Below are positions 25,880 through 41,634 of a DNA stretch of 64,000 bases, one piece after another. Source of the DNA: Lepidurus packardi (lineage: Eukaryota; Arthropoda; Branchiopoda; Notostraca; Triopsidae); contig JAKZAN010000012.1 of the NCBI GenBank assembly GCA_023053545.1, forward strand, positions 68,001 through 132,000. Direction: 5' to 3'. The number at the start of each line of letters is the position of its first letter. Position 1 is the first letter of the stretch. The position numbers were made by a program, and so were the translations under genes. The notes below the pieces were generated by a model. That model was not told where the DNA came from and made no database searches. It saw nothing but the letters and a program-made list of their open reading frames with translations.

Positions 25880-25997
25880 GCCAACAGCACCCGGTGTTCC
25901 CAGGCGGTCACCCATCCAAGTACTGACCGGGCCCGACGCAGCTTGACTTCCAGGAGCTGACGAGTCTGGGTACATTCTGCGTGGTATGGCCGTTGGC
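25880..25997 (-). rRNA. 5S rRNA: 5S ribosomal RNA
   Basis: Reference sequence by eye; heads the unit with the transposon. Confidence 0.96.
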
Positions 25998-26679
25998 ATC
26001 TAATGTAGATCATTAGCCAACTAAGAATCGCACTTGGTGTTGCGGTTATGCCTGAGCTGAGACGCGGTGCGTTATCTCACCTACCGCGAGATAAGCACCT
26101 ACCGCGGTAATGCGAGGAATGTTCCAAAGCAAAGTGAAAAGTACAGCCTGAAATCCTCAGATTCTAGTAGTTTACTTGTAGCACCTACAATGACATCTTG
26201 GTATACGCATTACTAACGCGTTCTGTTTTGGGCAAACAGTCCCCATTAAGCCCTGACTCTTCAGGGGCTGAGCATTTTCAAAGATAGACGCGTGTTCAAT
26301 ATCGATTTTTCCCTTGTAGATGATCGACTATCATTTGCAACTGTTCAAAAATCTACGCCTTGAAGGAACACGATCACGAATGGATGACACAGGCCGAAGG
26401 AATGCTATGAGTCCCGGCCTGACCCGCTCTTCGGCCTAACCCGTCCACCAACAACGCTTTTCGGGTTCTCAGACATGACGACACTCGGGAGTAAAGTAGC
26501 GTACGGAATAGTCAAATGTGTGTGTATTCAAAATCTCTCCAGTGTCGATATTTAAAACAGCAACCTTAAAATTATCTGTTCGGAAAGACATAAGTAAAGC
26601 AAGTAGTTTGAACTTTCATCAAGAAATTGGTTGGCCCTGAAAAGGGCCGTTGGGTTTTTCTTCCAGGCGAAAGCTCTTA

Positions 26680-27174
<495 letters not shown>

Positions 27175-27748
27175 ATCGCTGTTTTCGGAACATATCGATA
27201 TCTTCGGATGCAAGGTCGCTTTCACACTGTCATACAACTAATAATAAAGAACTCTTCATGCGATATTAATTGTGAAATACTGAGCAAACTTTGTTGGGAA
27301 AAACTGTAAAATATGATATTAGCCTTAATGCATAAACCGTCATTATTATTATTATGATTGGAAAAAACTCCTTCAAATAACTAGAATGTATTGCAATTGT
27401 CAGTTCCAAGGAAGAATTGTCAGTGCGGAAATGTAGTTTAAACAGAAGAAAAAGACCTTGTCGCCATTACAGAAGCATTTGTTTATTAATTGGAAAGTCA
27501 CTGTTTTGCTGTTGGGGAACTGACAATTGCAATACATTCTAGTTATTTGAAGGAGCTTTTTCCAATCATAATAATAATAATGACGGTTTATGCATTAAGG
27601 CTAATATCATATTTTACAGTTTTTCCCAACAAAGTTTGCTCAGTATTTCACAATTAATATCGCATGAAGAGTTCTTTATTATTAGTTGTATGACAGTGTG
27701 AAAGCGACCTTGCATCCGAAGATATCGATATGTTCCGAAAACAGCGAT

Positions 27749-27828
27749 ATGTTCCCGTGTTCCCGATAATGTTCCCGTGTTCCCGATAATGTTCCCGTGT
27801 TCCCGATAATGTTCCCGTGTTCCCGATA
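27749..27828. repeat. 20-bp tandem repeat, 4 copies (right arm)
   Basis: Four copies of the inverted form ATGTTCCCGTGTTCCCGATA, one more than in the left arm, which accounts for the whole length difference between arms. Confidence 0.95.
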
Positions 27829-28038
27829 GTGTTCCCAAAACTGGTTCCCATGTTCCCAAGTTCCCAAAAGTTTTGGGAACTTGGGAACATGGGAACCAGT
27901 TTTGGCAAAACTGGTTCCCATGTTCCGAAAACTGGTTCCCGTGTTCCCGAAAGTCAATATGTTCCCATAAGTGTACTTTCTGCTGTTCCCGAGTCACTTT
28001 CTGCGGTTCCCGAGTTTTGTCCTCTCAGGGCTTCCATA

Positions 28039-28044
28039 GGTGTC
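28039..28044. repeat. Target site duplication, right
   Basis: GGTGTC, the partner of 26899-26904. On the H2B strand it encodes Asp49-Thr50. Confidence 0.85.
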
Positions 28045-28422
28045 AGGGTGAACTTGTTTGAGCACTTTGTAAATGTAGATAGCATAGCTCTCCTTCCTGC
28101 GGCGCTTCTTCTTCTTGTCGGTCTTGGAAATGTTCTTCTGGGCCTTGCCCGCCTTCTTGGCTGCTTTACCGCTTGTCTTGGGAGGCATTGTGCACCACTG
28201 TTCGAGTCACAAATTCACCGACCCCAATATATACTTCCCTGCAGCTCAGCCTGGTACACGGCAAGGAACTGCGCGACCGCTGATTGGGTGGAAGGGGGCC
28301 CAGCCGAGGTCCTGCCGGAGACCGGTGAGTCGCCTATGAAGCGTGGGTACTATGGAAAACATGACACTAGAAGACTTGGGCGAGCGAAACCCGTTCCCCC
28401 ATTCTATTTCAATTTTTCAACC

Positions 28423-28797
28423 ATGTCTGGTCGCGGCAAAGGAGGCAAAGTTAAGGGCAAGTCCAAGTCGCGCTCCAACCGTGCCGGGCTTCAGTTCCCC
28501 GTCGGTCGCATCCATCGTTTGCTTCGCAAAGGCAATTATGCCGAGCGTGTCGGAGCTGGCGCACCCGTGTATTTGGCTGCTGTTATGGAGTACTTGGCTG
28601 CAGAAGTCTTGGAATTGGCTGGCAATGCTGCCCGCGACAACAAAAAGTCTCGTATTATTCCCCGTCACTTGCAGTTGGCCATCCGCAACGACGAAGAGTT
28701 AAACAAGCTCTTGTCCGGCGTTACCATTGCCCAAGGCGGAGTGCTCCCCAACATCCAAGCGGTGCTGCTGCCTAAGAAAACTGAAAAGAAAGCCTAA
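28423..28797 (+). CDS. H2A: Histone H2A
   Basis: Identical protein to L1 H2A, with an intact shared promoter although its H2B partner is broken. Stem-loop at 28819-28834. Confidence 0.98.
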   Translation: MSGRGKGGKVKGKSKSRSNRAGLQFPVGRIHRLLRKGNYAERVGAGAPVYLAAVMEYLAAEVLELAGNAARDNKKSRIIPRHLQLAIRNDEELNKLLSGVTIAQGGVLPNIQAVLLPKKTEKKA

Positions 28798-29536
28798 AAA
28801 GTTTCTTCTTTCCCCAACGGCCCTTTTCAGGGCCACCATCTAACTTCCGAAAGTTATTGCCGGTTTGGCTCCTACTCTTTGCGCTTATTATTGACTCTTT
28901 GCGACTTATTATTCGAATTTGACTCTTTGCGCTTATTATTCGAATCGAATTCGTGTTACATAAAATGAAAAAGAAGCAATTTCTCACACACCCTAAATAA
29001 GTACGCTTGTTTGTTGCGGTAATGCCTTGGCAAGCCGCTACGAGTCCCTAAGCAGAGTGTACTGCCTTCGAGTTCCGGCCTGAACCGTCAGGTAAACGGC
29101 GCTGTATAGCTTTTCTGGTTATCAGACAAGATAAAAGAAAACACGGAATAGCATAGAGTAGGAAGGAAGCCCGGCAGTAGCATACGAGTAAAGAGAGAAG
29201 CATACAAGAATAGAGTAGCACACGCAGGAGTTAAATACTTTACATGAAACAATTCCTCAACTGAATTGACTTTTAAAAACGACGAACCTCACAAAGACTA
29301 CCAAAGAAAAAGCCCTTTTCTCCCCCTGATAACTACTATCGCAAACGCGGAGAAAAACGAATGAAAATGTATCCAGCAGTATGACTCGTTCGCGCCTGCT
29401 TGGGTGGTTTTCGATTTTGGACGCTACAGAAGCGTTTGCTTCTCCTATCAATAAACGCTGTCGTGGTTTTTAACTTTACAAAAGACGTGTTGGCCCTGAA
29501 AAGGGCCGTTGGTTTATTGGCAAAAGTGCAACTTGC

Positions 29537-30052
<516 letters not shown>

Positions 30053-30164
30053 CTATCTTCCCATTGGTTGCACCTAGCCATCAGCCTTGCCGTCCGTCGG
30101 GCTAGATCAAATAGGAGTAGGGCTTTACAGAACAAGCACACACCGGCTTTTGTTCCGTTCTTAA

Positions 30165-30491
<327 letters not shown>

Positions 30492-31396
30492 AATTGGGTT
30501 TGTTTTTGCCGTCTGACCCACCCCAACGGCCCTTTTCAGGGCCAACAATTGCGTCCCGAAAGCTTACAACTCAAAAGATATGGCTATTCATTAGAACATA
30601 CTATTTCTGACCGTTTGTTATAAATCAGTGGAATTTATAACCGCCACCTAACCCCGAAAGCTGAGACTCTTAGCGTTGCTGCCCTTTTGTCCCATAAGCC
30701 GTCTGTTCGGTGCAGGCTCAGCACCGGGGTCGGGCTTAGTCAGCTCGCGTCCCAATTGGCATAAATACTACTACATGGAACTTTTCTAAGTCTTACAGTG
30801 CAAAATCTTACATGTCGATAAACCTGGCTATTATGTATTCCACCCTCGCAATACAAACAGTAGGAAAATAAATCGACGAGAAAACGAGCAAAAGATCTCT
30901 TGCATTATGATTCATGGACAACAGCACAATGTTTGAAACTTGGATGGGTGACCAGTTTCCGATCTCGATGGGTGACTAGTTTCCGATCTCGATGTACCGG
31001 CCAAGGATCCAGTGTTAGAAGGCTGTAAAATGACAGCAGATGTTTTCTTTCGTAGACTGTATTTCGAGCTTGCTTTTCAGATACCTTCTCAGAATCATGT
31101 CCAGAAAAAGCAGCATTGTTTTGCACTTTCCAGTGCGCATCCTGTAAGTGGAACACGATCCGTGCAGTTGCACAGGCAGGACTCAGTGTATAATATATAG
31201 ACTGAGTGCAAACAATATTGCACCAATACAGCAACATTGCACCAATATTTTAGCAAGTGGAACGCACTTTAACGGCTCAGAAAGAAAAGTCTACAATTTC
31301 AGTGTATAAAAGAGTACTTGGTTGCAGAAGTCTTGGAATTGGCTGGCAATGCTGCCCGCGACAAAAAAAAATATTTCCGTCTGAGAAGACGAAAAA

Positions 31397-31514
31397 GCCA
31401 ACAGCACCCGGTGTTCCCAGGCGGTCACCCATCCAAGTACTGACCGGGCCCGACGCAGCTTGACTTCCAGGAGCTGACGAGTCTGGGTACATTCTGCGTG
31501 GTATGGCCGTTGGC
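31397..31514 (-). rRNA. 5S rRNA: 5S ribosomal RNA
   Basis: Reference sequence by eye; heads short unit S4. Confidence 0.96.
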
Positions 31515-32757
31515 ATCTAATGTAGATCATTAGCCAACTAAGAATCGCACTTGGTGTTGCGGTTATGCCTGAGCTGAGACGCGGTGCGTTATCTCACCTA
31601 CCGCGAGATAAGCACCTACCGCGGTAATGCGAGGAATGTTCCAAAGCAAAGTGAAAAGTACAGCCTGAAATCCTCAGATTCTAGTAGTTTACTTGTAGCA
31701 CCTACAATGACATCTTGGTATACGCATTACTAACGCGTTCTGTTTTGGGCAAACAGTCCCCATTAAGCCCTGACTCTTCAGGGGCTGGACATAAGTAAAG
31801 CAAGTAGTTTGAACTTTCATCAAGAAATTGGTTGGCCCTGAAAAGGGCCGTTGGGTTTTTCTTCCAGGCGAAAGCTCTTACTTGGAGCTAGTGTACAGCC
31901 TGAAATCCTCAGATTCTAGTAGTTTACTTGCTTTTTTTTTATAAATGAGTGTGGACTAAAAATGATGTGATGAGCTAATAAACTTTCTTTTAGTTAGTTT
32001 GGGGTGACTGGTTATAAAGACGAACTACTGTTGTCAACTATATTCAACAACACCCTAGGGTGTGTTTCCACGGCCAACTCAGCACCGGGGTCGGGCTTAG
32101 TCAGCTCGCGTCCCAATTGGCATAAATACTACTACATGGAACTTTTCTAAGTCTTACAGTGCAAAATCTTACATGTCGATAAACCTGGCTATTATGTATT
32201 CCACCCTCGCAATACAAACAGTAGGAAAATAAATCGACGAGAAAACGAGCAAAAGATCTCTTGCATTATGATTCATGGACAACAGCACAATGTTTGAAAC
32301 TTGGATGGGTGACCAGTTTCCGATCTCGATGGGTGACTAGTTTCCGATCTCGATGTACCGGCCAAGGATCCAGTGTTAGAAGGCTGTAAAATGACAGCAG
32401 ATGTTTTCTTTCGTAGACTGTATTTCGAGCTTGCTTTTCAGATACCTTCTCAGAATCATGTCCAGAAAAAGCAGCATTGTTTTGCACTTTCCAGTGCGCA
32501 TCCTGTAAGTGGAACACGATCCGTGCAGTTGCACAGGCAGGACTCTGTGTATAATATATAGACTGAGTGCAAACAATATTGCACCAATACAGCAACATTG
32601 CACCAATATTTTAGCAAGTGGAACGCACTTTAACGGCTCAGAAAGAAAAGTCTACAATTTCAGTGTATAAAAGAGTACTTGGTTGCAGAAGTCTTGGAAT
32701 TGGCTGGCAATGCTGCCCGCGACAAAAAAAAATATTTCCGTCTGAGAAGACGAAAAA
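31397..32757. repeat. Short unit S4 (1,361 bp)
   Basis: Carries both minority marks: g at 32196 and t at 32546. S9 and S11 share this combination. Confidence 0.95.
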
Positions 32758-32875
32758 GCCAACAGCACCCGGTGTTCCCAGGCGGTCACCCATCCAAGTA
32801 CTGACCGGGCCCGACGCAGCTTGACTTCCAGGAGCTGACGAGTCTGGGTACATTCTGCGTGGTATGGCCGTTGGC
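32758..32875 (-). rRNA. 5S rRNA: 5S ribosomal RNA
   Basis: Reference sequence by eye; heads long unit L7. Confidence 0.96.
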
Positions 32876-33554
32876 ATCTAATGTAGATCATTAGCCAACT
32901 AAGAATCGCACTTGGTGTTGCGGTTATGCCTGAGCTGAGACGCGGTGCGTTATCTCACCTACCGCGAGATAAGCACCTACCGCGGTAATGCGAGGAATGT
33001 TCCAAAGCAAAGTGAAAAGTACAGCCTGAAATCCTCAGATTCTAGTAGTTTACTTGTAGCACCTACAATGACATCTTGGTATACGCATTACTAACGCGTT
33101 CTGTTTTGGGCAAACAGTCCCCATTAAGCCCTGACTCTTCAGGGGCTGAGCATTTTCAAAGATAGACGCGTGTTCAATATCGATTTTTCCCTTGTAGATG
33201 ATCGACTATCATTTGCAACTGTTCAAAAATCTACGCCTTGAAGGAACACGATCACGAATGGATGACACAGGCCGAAGGAATGCTATGAGTCCCGGCCTGA
33301 CCCGCTCTTCGGCCTAACCCGTCCACCAACAACGCTTTTCGGGTTCTCAGACATGACGACACTCGGGAGTAAAGTAGCGTACGGAATAGTCAAATGTGTG
33401 TGTATTCAAAATCTCTCCAGTGTCGATATTTAAAACAGCAACCTTAAAATTATCTGTTCGGAAAGACATAAGTAAAGCAAGTAGTTTGAACTTTCATCAA
33501 GAAATTGGTTGGCCCTGAAAAGGGCCGTTGGGTTTTTCTTCCAGGCGAAAGCTC

Positions 33555-33926
33555 TTACTTGGAGCTAGTGTACTTGGTGACGGCTTTAGTGCCTTCACTG
33601 ACGGCATGCTTAGCCAACTCACCGGGCAGTAGCAGACGAACGGCCGTCTGGATTTCCCGACTGGTTATGGTCGAGCGTTTGTTGTAGTGGGCCAAACGGG
33701 AAGCTTCGGCCGCAATGCGCTCAAAAATGTCATTGACAAAGCTGTTCATGATACTCATGGCTTTGCTGGAAACGCCGGTGTCAGGGTGAACTTGTTTGAG
33801 CACTTTGTAAATGTAGATAGCATAGCTCTCCTTCCTGCGGCGCTTCTTCTTCTTGTCGGTCTTGGAAATGTTCTTCTGGGCCTTGCCCGCCTTCTTGGCT
33901 GCTTTACCGCTTGTCTTGGGAGGCAT
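33555..33926 (-). CDS. H2B: Histone H2B
   Basis: Identical protein to L1 H2B. Stem-loop at 33511-33526. Confidence 0.98.
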   Translation of the reverse strand: MPPKTSGKAAKKAGKAQKNISKTDKKKKRRRKESYAIYIYKVLKQVHPDTGVSSKAMSIMNSFVNDIFERIAAEASRLAHYNKRSTITSREIQTAVRLLLPGELAKHAVSEGTKAVTKYTSSK

Positions 33927-34160
33927 TGTGCACCACTGTTCGAGTCACAAATTCACCGACCCCAATATATACTTCCCTGCAGCTCAGCCTGGTACACGGC
34001 AAGGAACTGCGCGACCGCTGATTGGGTGGAAGGGGGCCCAGCCGAGGTCCTGCCGGAGACCGGTGAGTCGCCTATGAAGCGTGGGTACTATGGAAAACAT
34101 GACACTAGAAGACTTGGGCGAGCGAAACCCGTTCCCCCATTCTATTTCAATTTTTCAACC

Positions 34161-34535
34161 ATGTCTGGTCGCGGCAAAGGAGGCAAAGTTAAGGGCAAGT
34201 CCAAGTCGCGCTCCAACCGTGCCGGGCTTCAGTTCCCCGTCGGTCGCATCCATCGTTTGCTTCGCAAAGGCAATTATGCCGAGCGTGTCGGAGCTGGCGC
34301 ACCCGTGTATTTGGCTGCTGTTATGGAGTACTTGGCTGCAGAAGTCTTGGAATTGGCTGGCAATGCTGCCCGCGACAACAAAAAGTCTCGTATTATTCCC
34401 CGTCACTTGCAGTTGGCCATCCGCAACGACGAAGAGTTAAACAAGCTCTTGTCCGGCGTTACCATTGCCCAAGGCGGAGTGCTCCCCAACATCCAAGCGG
34501 TGCTGCTGCCTAAGAAAACTGAAAAGAAAGCCTAA
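34161..34535 (+). CDS. H2A: Histone H2A
   Basis: Identical protein to L1 H2A. Stem-loop at 34557-34572. Confidence 0.98.
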   Translation: MSGRGKGGKVKGKSKSRSNRAGLQFPVGRIHRLLRKGNYAERVGAGAPVYLAAVMEYLAAEVLELAGNAARDNKKSRIIPRHLQLAIRNDEELNKLLSGVTIAQGGVLPNIQAVLLPKKTEKKA

Positions 34536-35274
34536 AAAGTTTCTTCTTTCCCCAACGGCCCTTTTCAGGGCCACCATCTAACTTCCGAAAGTTATTGCCG
34601 GTTTGGCTCCTACTCTTTGCGCTTATTATTGACTCTTTGCGACTTATTATTCGAATTTGACTCTTTGCGCTTATTATTCGAATCGAATTCGTGTTACATA
34701 AAATGAAAAAGAAGCAATTTCTCACACACCCTAAATAAGTACGCTTGTTTGTTGCGGTAATGCCTTGGCAAGCCGCTACGAGTCCCTAAGCAGAGTGTAC
34801 TGCCTTCGAGTTCCGGCCTGAACCGTCAGGTAAACGGCGCTGTATAGCTTTTCTGGTTATCAGACAAGATAAAAGAAAACACGGAATAGCATAGAGTAGG
34901 AAGGAAGCCCGGCAGTAGCATACGAGTAAAGAGAGAAGCATACAAGAATAGAGTAGCACACGCAGGAGTTAAATACTTTACATGAAACAATTCCTCAACT
35001 GAATTGACTTTTAAAAACGACGAACCTCACAAAGACTACCAAAGAAAAAGCCCTTTTCTCCCCCTGATAACTACTATCGCAAACGCGGAGAAAAACGAAT
35101 GAAAATGTATCCAGCAGTATGACTCGTTCGCGCCTGCTTGGGTGGTTTTCGATTTTGGACGCTACAGAAGCGTTTGCTTCTCCTATCAATAAACGCTGTC
35201 GTGGTTTTTAACTTTACAAAAGACGTGTTGGCCCTGAAAAGGGCCGTTGGTTTATTGGCAAAAGTGCAACTTGC

Positions 35275-35790
<516 letters not shown>

Positions 35791-35902
35791 CTATCTTCCC
35801 ATTGGTTGCACCTAGCCATCAGCCTTGCCGTCCGTCGGGCTAGATCAAATAGGAGTAGGGCTTTACAGAACAAGCACACACCGGCTTTTGTTCCGTTCTT
35901 AA

Positions 35903-36229
<327 letters not shown>

Positions 36230-37134
36230 AATTGGGTTTGTTTTTGCCGTCTGACCCACCCCAACGGCCCTTTTCAGGGCCAACAATTGCGTCCCGAAAG
36301 CTTACAACTCAAAAGATATGGCTATTCATTAGAACATACTATTTCTGACCGTTTGTTATAAATCAGTGGAATTTATAACCGCCACCTAACCCCGAAAGCT
36401 GAGACTCTTAGCGTTGCTGCCCTTTTGTCCCATAAGCCGTCTGTTCGGTGCAGGCTCAGCACCGGGGTCGGGCTTAGTCAGCTCGCGTCCCAATTGGCAT
36501 AAATACTACTACATGGAACTTTTCTAAGTCTTACAGTGCAAAATCTTACATGTCGATAAACCTGGCTATTATTTATTCCACCCTCGCAATACAAACAGTA
36601 GGAAAATAAATCGACGAGAAAACGAGCAAAAGATCTCTTGCATTATGATTCATGGACAACAGCACAATGTTTGAAACTTGGATGGGTGACCAGTTTCCGA
36701 TCTCGATGGGTGACTAGTTTCCGATCTCGATGTACCGGCCAAGGATCCAGTGTTAGAAGGCTGTAAAATGACAGCAGATGTTTTCTTTCGTAGACTGTAT
36801 TTCGAGCTTGCTTTTCAGATACCTTCTCAGAATCATGTCCAGAAAAAGCAGCATTGTTTTGCACTTTCCAGTGCGCATCCTGTAAGTGGAACACGATCCG
36901 TGCAGTTGCACAGGCAGGACTCAGTGTATAATATATAGACTGAGTGCAAACAATATTGCACCAATACAGCAACATTGCACCAATATTTTAGCAAGTGGAA
37001 CGCACTTTAACGGCTCAGAAAGAAAAGTCTACAATTTCAGTGTATAAAAGAGTACTTGGTTGCAGAAGTCTTGGAATTGGCTGGCAATGCTGCCCGCGAC
37101 AAAAAAAAATATTTCCGTCTGAGAAGACGAAAAA

Positions 37135-37252
37135 GCCAACAGCACCCGGTGTTCCCAGGCGGTCACCCATCCAAGTACTGACCGGGCCCGACGCAGCTTG
37201 ACTTCCAGGAGCTGACGAGTCTGGGTACATTCTGCGTGGTATGGCCGTTGGC
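37135..37252 (-). rRNA. 5S rRNA: 5S ribosomal RNA
   Basis: Reference sequence by eye; heads short unit S5. Confidence 0.96.
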
Positions 37253-38495
37253 ATCTAATGTAGATCATTAGCCAACTAAGAATCGCACTTGGTGTTGCGG
37301 TTATGCCTGAGCTGAGACGCGGTGCGTTATCTCACCTACCGCGAGATAAGCACCTACCGCGGTAATGCGAGGAATGTTCCAAAGCAAAGTGAAAAGTACA
37401 GCCTGAAATCCTCAGATTCTAGTAGTTTACTTGTAGCACCTACAATGACATCTTGGTATACGCATTACTAACGCGTTCTGTTTTGGGCAAACAGTCCCCA
37501 TTAAGCCCTGACTCTTCAGGGGCTGGACATAAGTAAAGCAAGTAGTTTGAACTTTCATCAAGAAATTGGTTGGCCCTGAAAAGGGCCGTTGGGTTTTTCT
37601 TCCAGGCGAAAGCTCTTACTTGGAGCTAGTGTACAGCCTGAAATCCTCAGATTCTAGTAGTTTACTTGCTTTTTTTTTATAAATGAGTGTGGACTAAAAA
37701 TGATGTGATGAGCTAATAAACTTTCTTTTAGTTAGTTTGGGGTGACTGGTTATAAAGACGAACTACTGTTGTCAACTATATTCAACAACACCCTAGGGTG
37801 TGTTTCCACGGCCAACTCAGCACCGGGGTCGGGCTTAGTCAGCTCGCGTCCCAATTGGCATAAATACTACTACATGGAACTTTTCTAAGTCTTACAGTGC
37901 AAAATCTTACATGTCGATAAACCTGGCTATTATTTATTCCACCCTCGCAATACAAACAGTAGGAAAATAAATCGACGAGAAAACGAGCAAAAGATCTCTT
38001 GCATTATGATTCATGGACAACAGCACAATGTTTGAAACTTGGATGGGTGACCAGTTTCCGATCTCGATGGGTGACTAGTTTCCGATCTCGATGTACCGGC
38101 CAAGGATCCAGTGTTAGAAGGCTGTAAAATGACAGCAGATGTTTTCTTTCGTAGACTGTATTTCGAGCTTGCTTTTCAGATACCTTCTCAGAATCATGTC
38201 CAGAAAAAGCAGCATTGTTTTGCACTTTCCAGTGCGCATCCTGTAAGTGGAACACGATCCGTGCAGTTGCACAGGCAGGACTCAGTGTATAATATATAGA
38301 CTGAGTGCAAACAATATTGCACCAATACAGCAACATTGCACCAATATTTTAGCAAGTGGAACGCACTTTAACGGCTCAGAAAGAAAAGTCTACAATTTCA
38401 GTGTATAAAAGAGTACTTGGTTGCAGAAGTCTTGGAATTGGCTGGCAATGCTGCCCGCGACAAAAAAAAATATTTCCGTCTGAGAAGACGAAAAA
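37135..38495. repeat. Short unit S5 (1,361 bp)
   Basis: Majority bases at both marker sites (t at 37934, a at 38284). Confidence 0.95.
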
Positions 38496-38613
38496 GCCAA
38501 CAGCACCCGGTGTTCCCAGGCGGTCACCCATCCAAGTACTGACCGGGCCCGACGCAGCTTGACTTCCAGGAGCTGACGAGTCTGGGTACATTCTGCGTGG
38601 TATGGCCGTTGGC
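38496..38613 (-). rRNA. 5S rRNA: 5S ribosomal RNA
   Basis: Reference sequence by eye; heads short unit S6. Confidence 0.96.
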
Positions 38614-39856
38614 ATCTAATGTAGATCATTAGCCAACTAAGAATCGCACTTGGTGTTGCGGTTATGCCTGAGCTGAGACGCGGTGCGTTATCTCACCTAC
38701 CGCGAGATAAGCACCTACCGCGGTAATGCGAGGAATGTTCCAAAGCAAAGTGAAAAGTACAGCCTGAAATCCTCAGATTCTAGTAGTTTACTTGTAGCAC
38801 CTACAATGACATCTTGGTATACGCATTACTAACGCGTTCTGTTTTGGGCAAACAGTCCCCATTAAGCCCTGACTCTTCAGGGGCTGGACATAAGTAAAGC
38901 AAGTAGTTTGAACTTTCATCAAGAAATTGGTTGGCCCTGAAAAGGGCCGTTGGGTTTTTCTTCCAGGCGAAAGCTCTTACTTGGAGCTAGTGTACAGCCT
39001 GAAATCCTCAGATTCTAGTAGTTTACTTGCTTTTTTTTTATAAATGAGTGTGGACTAAAAATGATGTGATGAGCTAATAAACTTTCTTTTAGTTAGTTTG
39101 GGGTGACTGGTTATAAAGACGAACTACTGTTGTCAACTATATTCAACAACACCCTAGGGTGTGTTTCCACGGCCAACTCAGCACCGGGGTCGGGCTTAGT
39201 CAGCTCGCGTCCCAATTGGCATAAATACTACTACATGGAACTTTTCTAAGTCTTACAGTGCAAAATCTTACATGTCGATAAACCTGGCTATTATTTATTC
39301 CACCCTCGCAATACAAACAGTAGGAAAATAAATCGACGAGAAAACGAGCAAAAGATCTCTTGCATTATGATTCATGGACAACAGCACAATGTTTGAAACT
39401 TGGATGGGTGACCAGTTTCCGATCTCGATGGGTGACTAGTTTCCGATCTCGATGTACCGGCCAAGGATCCAGTGTTAGAAGGCTGTAAAATGACAGCAGA
39501 TGTTTTCTTTCGTAGACTGTATTTCGAGCTTGCTTTTCAGATACCTTCTCAGAATCATGTCCAGAAAAAGCAGCATTGTTTTGCACTTTCCAGTGCGCAT
39601 CCTGTAAGTGGAACACGATCCGTGCAGTTGCACAGGCAGGACTCAGTGTATAATATATAGACTGAGTGCAAACAATATTGCACCAATACAGCAACATTGC
39701 ACCAATATTTTAGCAAGTGGAACGCACTTTAACGGCTCAGAAAGAAAAGTCTACAATTTCAGTGTATAAAAGAGTACTTGGTTGCAGAAGTCTTGGAATT
39801 GGCTGGCAATGCTGCCCGCGACAAAAAAAAATATTTCCGTCTGAGAAGACGAAAAA
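38496..39856. repeat. Short unit S6 (1,361 bp)
   Basis: Majority bases at both marker sites; forms an apparently identical pair with S5. Confidence 0.95.
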
Positions 39857-39974
39857 GCCAACAGCACCCGGTGTTCCCAGGCGGTCACCCATCCAAGTAC
39901 TGACCGGGCCCGACGCAGCTTGACTTCCAGGAGCTGACGAGTCTGGGTACATTCTGCGTGGTATGGCCGTTGGC
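39857..39974 (-). rRNA. 5S rRNA: 5S ribosomal RNA
   Basis: Reference sequence by eye; heads long unit L8. Confidence 0.96.
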
Positions 39975-40653
39975 ATCTAATGTAGATCATTAGCCAACTA
40001 AGAATCGCACTTGGTGTTGCGGTTATGCCTGAGCTGAGACGCGGTGCGTTATCTCACCTACCGCGAGATAAGCACCTACCGCGGTAATGCGAGGAATGTT
40101 CCAAAGCAAAGTGAAAAGTACAGCCTGAAATCCTCAGATTCTAGTAGTTTACTTGTAGCACCTACAATGACATCTTGGTATACGCATTACTAACGCGTTC
40201 TGTTTTGGGCAAACAGTCCCCATTAAGCCCTGACTCTTCAGGGGCTGAGCATTTTCAAAGATAGACGCGTGTTCAATATCGATTTTTCCCTTGTAGATGA
40301 TCGACTATCATTTGCAACTGTTCAAAAATCTACGCCTTGAAGGAACACGATCACGAATGGATGACACAGGCCGAAGGAATGCTATGAGTCCCGGCCTGAC
40401 CCGCTCTTCGGCCTAACCCGTCCACCAACAACGCTTTTCGGGTTCTCAGACATGACGACACTCGGGAGTAAAGTAGCGTACGGAATAGTCAAATGTGTGT
40501 GTATTCAAAATCTCTCCAGTGTCGATATTTAAAACAGCAACCTTAAAATTATCTGTTCGGAAAGACATAAGTAAAGCAAGTAGTTTGAACTTTCATCAAG
40601 AAATTGGTTGGCCCTGAAAAGGGCCGTTGGGTTTTTCTTCCAGGCGAAAGCTC

Positions 40654-41025
40654 TTACTTGGAGCTAGTGTACTTGGTGACGGCTTTAGTGCCTTCACTGA
40701 CGGCATGCTTAGCCAACTCACCGGGCAGTAGCAGACGAACGGCCGTCTGGATTTCCCGACTGGTTATGGTCGAGCGTTTGTTGTAGTGGGCCAAACGGGA
40801 AGCTTCGGCCGCAATGCGCTCAAAAATGTCATTGACAAAGCTGTTCATGATACTCATGGCTTTGCTGGAAACGCCGGTGTCAGGGTGAACTTGTTTGAGC
40901 ACTTTGTAAATGTAGATAGCATAGCTCTCCTTCCTGCGGCGCTTCTTCTTCTTGTCGGTCTTGGAAATGTTCTTCTGGGCCTTGCCCGCCTTCTTGGCTG
41001 CTTTACCGCTTGTCTTGGGAGGCAT
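40654..41025 (-). CDS. H2B: Histone H2B
   Basis: Identical protein to L1 H2B. Stem-loop at 40610-40625. Confidence 0.98.
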   Translation of the reverse strand: MPPKTSGKAAKKAGKAQKNISKTDKKKKRRRKESYAIYIYKVLKQVHPDTGVSSKAMSIMNSFVNDIFERIAAEASRLAHYNKRSTITSREIQTAVRLLLPGELAKHAVSEGTKAVTKYTSSK

Positions 41026-41259
41026 TGTGCACCACTGTTCGAGTCACAAATTCACCGACCCCAATATATACTTCCCTGCAGCTCAGCCTGGTACACGGCA
41101 AGGAACTGCGCGACCGCTGATTGGGTGGAAGGGGGCCCAGCCGAAGTCCTGCCGGAGACCGGTGAGTCGCCTATGAAGCGTGGGTACTATGGAAAACATG
41201 ACACTAGAAGACTTGGGCGAGCGAAACCCGTTCCCCCATTCTATTTCAATTTTTCAACC

Positions 41260-41634
41260 ATGTCTGGTCGCGGCAAAGGAGGCAAAGTTAAGGGCAAGTC
41301 CAAGTCGCGCTCCAACCGTGCCGGGCTTCAGTTCCCCGTCGGTCGCATCCATCGTTTGCTTCGCAAAGGCAATTATGCCGAGCGTGTCGGAGCTGGCGCA
41401 CCCGTGTATTTGGCTGCTGTTATGGAGTACTTGGCTGCAGAAGTCTTGGAATTGGCTGGCAATGCTGCCCGCGACAACAAAAAGTCTCGTATTATTCCCC
41501 GTCACTTGCAGTTGGCCATCCGCAACGACGAAGAGTTAAACAAGCTCTTGTCCGGCGTTACCATTGCCCAAGGCGGAGTGCTCCCCAACATCCAAGCGGT
41601 GCTGCTGCCTAAGAAAACTGAAAAGAAAGCCTAA
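41260..41634 (+). CDS. H2A: Histone H2A
   Basis: Identical protein to L1 H2A. Stem-loop at 41656-41671. Confidence 0.98.
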   Translation: MSGRGKGGKVKGKSKSRSNRAGLQFPVGRIHRLLRKGNYAERVGAGAPVYLAAVMEYLAAEVLELAGNAARDNKKSRIIPRHLQLAIRNDEELNKLLSGVTIAQGGVLPNIQAVLLPKKTEKKA

